Assembly: GCF_003755185.1 (NCBI RefSeq)
Contig: NZ_RKIC01000010.1
Location: 496,001-560,000, forward strand
Source of the DNA: Frigoribacterium sp. PhB24
GTDB lineage: Bacteria > Actinomycetota > Actinomycetes > Actinomycetales > Microbacteriaceae
DNA length: 64,000 nt
Reading direction: 5' to 3'
Under the pieces are notes generated by a model. That model was not told the origin of the DNA. It saw only the letters and a program-made list of their open reading frames with translations, and did not search any database. The first letter of the stretch is position 1. Each line of letters begins with the position of its first letter. The position numbers were made by a program, and so were the translations under genes. Below are positions 61,990-64,000 of the stretch, piece by piece.

Positions 61990-64000
61990 GTGACCCGCTC
62001 ACCGTTCTCGACCGCGGCCGTACTCGCCGTGGTGACGACCCTCCTCGTCGGGTTGGTCTCATTCTTCCCCGGCACACCGGCCGTGGCCGTCTCCGGGGCC
62101 GACTTCGACGCCGGCAACATCATCAGCGACGAGGTCTACTACAACGCCTCGGCCATGACGGAGAACCAGGTCCAGACGTTCCTCGACCAGAAGGTCGGCG
62201 CCTGCTCGAACGGCGCCTGTCTCAACGTCAAGAAGGTAGACACCGCCTCCCGCCCCGCCGACGCGGTGTGCCGGTCGTACCAGGGAGCCGGGCAGGAGCC
62301 CGTGTCCCGCGTCATCGTCAAGGTCTCCCAGGCGTGTGGGATCAATCCTCAGGTGCTGCTCGTGACCCTGCAGAAAGAGCAGAGCCTCGTCGAGGGGACG
62401 ACGGCGCGGGCACCGTCCGCCGCCCGCTTGGACCGTGCCACGGGCTACGCGTGTCCCGACACCGCGCAGGGCGGCTGCGACCCGTCCTTCGCCGGCGTCT
62501 ACAACCAGCTCTACAAGTCGGCTTGGCAGTTCAAGCGGTACTCGAACCCGGCCGGGACGTCGGCCTACTTCACCTGGTTCGCGCCGGGCAAGACCGTGGA
62601 CATCCAGTACAACCCCAACGTCAGCTGCGGGACCAAGCGCGTGACGATCGCCAACCAGGCCACCGCAGCCCTCTACTACTACACGCCCTACACCCCGAAC
62701 GCCGCCGCACTGTCCACGCTGAACGGTGCCGGGGATTCGTGCTCCGCCTACGGCAACCGCAACTTCTGGGTCTACTTCACGACCTGGTTCGGGTCGACGA
62801 AGCCCGTCGGCCAGACGGTCGGGAACGTGGACGTGGCGACGGGTGGCTTCGGCTCCGTCACGGTCTCCGGATGGGCCCTCGACAAGACCACCAGCACCTC
62901 GATCCCCGTCCACGTCTACGTCGGCGACAAGGGGAGCGCCGTCACCGCGTCGTCGTCGCGTCCGGACGTCGCGAGGCACTATCCCGCGGCCGGGCCGCTG
63001 CACGGGTTCTCGACGACCGTCTCGGCCGCCCCAGGGTCGCACGACGTCTGCGTGTACGCCATCGGCGTGCGATCGAGTGACCTCGTGTCGTGCTCCACGG
63101 TCACCGTCCTCGATCCTTCACCCGTCGGCTCGCTCGACGTCGTCCGTTCCGGGCCGGGCGGCGTGCAGGTGGCGGGCTGGGCCCTCGACCCCGAGACGGC
63201 CGATCCCATCTCGGTGCACGTCTACGTCGGCGGTGTCGGACGTGCCGTGCGGGCCGAGGCGAGCCGACCCGACATCGCACGGGCCTACCCGGCCTCGGGC
63301 GCGGCACACGGGTTCTCGACGACCGTCTCGGCGTCGCCGGGACCGCAGCAGGTCTGCGCCTACGCCATCAACGTCGGGGCCGGCGCCACCAGGGCGCTCG
63401 GCTGTCGGACCGTCCAGGCCCTGGGGTCGGACCCCGTGGGCAGTCTCGATTCGGTGAGCGGAGGCAGCCGGTCGCTCACCGTGTCGGGTTGGACCCTCGA
63501 CCCCGACTCCGCGGGGGCGATCCCCGTGCACGTCTACGTCGACGGGGTCGGACGCGCGGTGACGGCCGACCGTGCTCGTGGCGACATCGCTCGAGCGTTC
63601 CCGGCCTTCGGGTCGGGCCACGGGTTCTCGGTCCAGTTGGACGCGGCCCCCGGTGATCACCAGGTGTGTGTCTACGCGATCAACGTCGGGCCAGGGGCCA
63701 CGTCGCCCCTGGGGTGCCGCACCGTGTCCGTGACGGCCACGACGCCCGTCGGGTCGAGTGACGTCGTCCGAGGCACGGCCGGCGGAGTGCAACTCGGCGG
63801 CTGGGCGCTCCACCCCCAGGCGCCGACGGAAGTCGTCCCCGTCCACGTGTACGTCGACGGCGTCGGTACGGCGTTGCGGACCGGTCGACCACGTCCTGAC
63901 GTGGCACGGGCATGGCCCGGCGCCGGCAACGACCAGGGATACGAGGCGGTCGTGGCCGCGCAGCCGGGCTCGCACGACGTCTGCGTCTACGCCATCGACA
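61990..64000 (+). CDS. Secreted protein with about 104-residue repeats (continues beyond window)
   Basis: A secreted protein with at least 670 residues in view. The GTG start has GGAGG six bases upstream. An N-terminal signal peptide with a hydrophobic core (VLAVVTTLLVGLVSFF) is followed by a domain of about 240 residues (30-270) that I recognise only as a common actinobacterial extracellular module, with paired cysteines (CSNGAC, CPDTAQGGCDPSF, CGTKR) and the GINPQVLLVTLQKEQSL segment, resembling lysozyme-like or muralytic folds. Four repeats with GWALDP, HVYVDGVG, RPDIARAYP, HGFSTTVSA and CVYAINVG blocks follow (last one cut by the window). Probably a wall-associated surface protein; the catalytic role is inferred only. 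Confidence 0.8.
   Translation, partial: MTRSPFSTAAVLAVVTTLLVGLVSFFPGTPAVAVSGADFDAGNIISDEVYYNASAMTENQVQTFLDQKVGACSNGACLNVKKVDTASRPADAVCRSYQGAGQEPVSRVIVKVSQACGINPQVLLVTLQKEQSLVEGTTARAPSAARLDRATGYACPDTAQGGCDPSFAGVYNQLYKSAWQFKRYSNPAGTSAYFTWFAPGKTVDIQYNPNVSCGTKRVTIANQATAALYYYTPYTPNAAALSTLNGAGDSCSAYGNRNFWVYFTTWFGSTKPVGQTVGNVDVATGGFGSVTVSGWALDKTTSTSIPVHVYVGDKGSAVTASSSRPDVARHYPAAGPLHGFSTTVSAAPGSHDVCVYAIGVRSSDLVSCSTVTVLDPSPVGSLDVVRSGPGGVQVAGWALDPETADPISVHVYVGGVGRAVRAEASRPDIARAYPASGAAHGFSTTVSASPGPQQVCAYAINVGAGATRALGCRTVQALGSDPVGSLDSVSGGSRSLTVSGWTLDPDSAGAIPVHVYVDGVGRAVTADRARGDIARAFPAFGSGHGFSVQLDAAPGDHQVCVYAINVGPGATSPLGCRTVSVTATTPVGSSDVVRGTAGGVQLGGWALHPQAPTEVVPVHVYVDGVGTALRTGRPRPDVARAWPGAGNDQGYEAVVAAQPGSHDVCVYAID
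62803..64000 (+). repeat. Tandem protein-coding repeats of about 104 codons
   Basis: Repeats begin at 62803, 63121, 63433 and 63745, that is with spacings of 106, 104 and 104 codons. Each starts PVG or similar, has GWALDP (or GWTLDP, GWALHP), HVYV, RP-type and CVYAI blocks. The DNA sequences are diverged, so they are ancient protein repeats rather than recent duplications. The last copy continues past the window edge. Confidence 0.85.

Noticed and set aside
62803-64000. CRISPR-like periodic repeats
   Set aside because: The period of about 312 bases lies inside one reading frame and copies are diverged at DNA level, so these are protein repeats.

Overview
The window is a GC-rich (roughly 70 percent by eye) actinobacterial chromosome segment, most likely from the family Microbacteriaceae. 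Supporting signs are actinobacterial-type genes (acyl-CoA carboxylase with a separate epsilon subunit, an MgtA-like mannosyltransferase, a WbbL-like rhamnosyltransferase, a DUF6177-like protein), frequent GTG starts, many 4-base GTGA/ATGA gene overlaps, and many promoters whose -10 box sits only 6-8 bases before the start codon. No rRNA, tRNA, CRISPR array or transposase was seen. The coding density is high: no gene-free stretch exceeds 300 bases.

Region by region: 1-3 kb carries trpS (cut by the window edge), an exodeoxyribonuclease III and a YihY/BrkB membrane protein. 3-7.3 kb has PTS enzyme I and three poorly known genes. 7.3-11 kb is the succinate dehydrogenase operon sdhCDAB, read leftwards. 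11-13.4 kb holds a divergent pair, an MgtA-like mannosyltransferase and the GDP-mannose-forming ManC. 13.5-22.8 kb is a nucleoside uptake and salvage block: a BMP-type lipoprotein, an RbsA-like ATPase, two permeases, cytidine deaminase, thymidine phosphorylase, adenosine deaminase, and a PTS IIA/IIB pair with no IIC. 22.8-27.3 kb, leftwards, has purine nucleoside phosphorylase, a phosphosugar mutase and the biotin carboxylase/biotin carrier subunit. Together these import nucleosides, release the bases and pass the (deoxy)ribose phosphates to central metabolism.

27.3-32.5 kb contains maf, a TRAM-domain RNA methyltransferase and a three-gene signalling set: response regulator, histidine kinase, and a membrane protein resembling a kinase without its ATPase. 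32.6-36 kb has the carboxyltransferase subunit AccD with AccE, then biotin ligase BirA and a PH-domain membrane protein, so the enzyme, its carrier and its biotinylating enzyme lie within 10 kb. 36-41 kb has UDP-sugar dehydrogenase, a small lipoprotein, purK, purE and an LCP-family cell-wall ligase.

41-64 kb is a cell-surface polysaccharide locus. It makes dTDP-rhamnose (rmlA, B, C, D), contains at least eight glycosyltransferases including a WbbL-like one and a GT2-GT4 fusion, has a Wzm/Wzt-type ABC exporter, a GtrA/GT2/membrane-protein set that could decorate glycans on the outer face, and an aminotransferase, oxidoreductase and LpxA-like acyltransferase that could make an N-acylated 3-amino sugar nucleotide. 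It ends in a secreted protein with about 104-residue repeats that runs off the window. The most unusual features are the recurrent leaderless promoter pattern, the aminotransferase/oxidoreductase/LpxA trio in a Gram-positive, the catalytically incomplete kinase partner and the IIC-less PTS pair beside adenosine deaminase.
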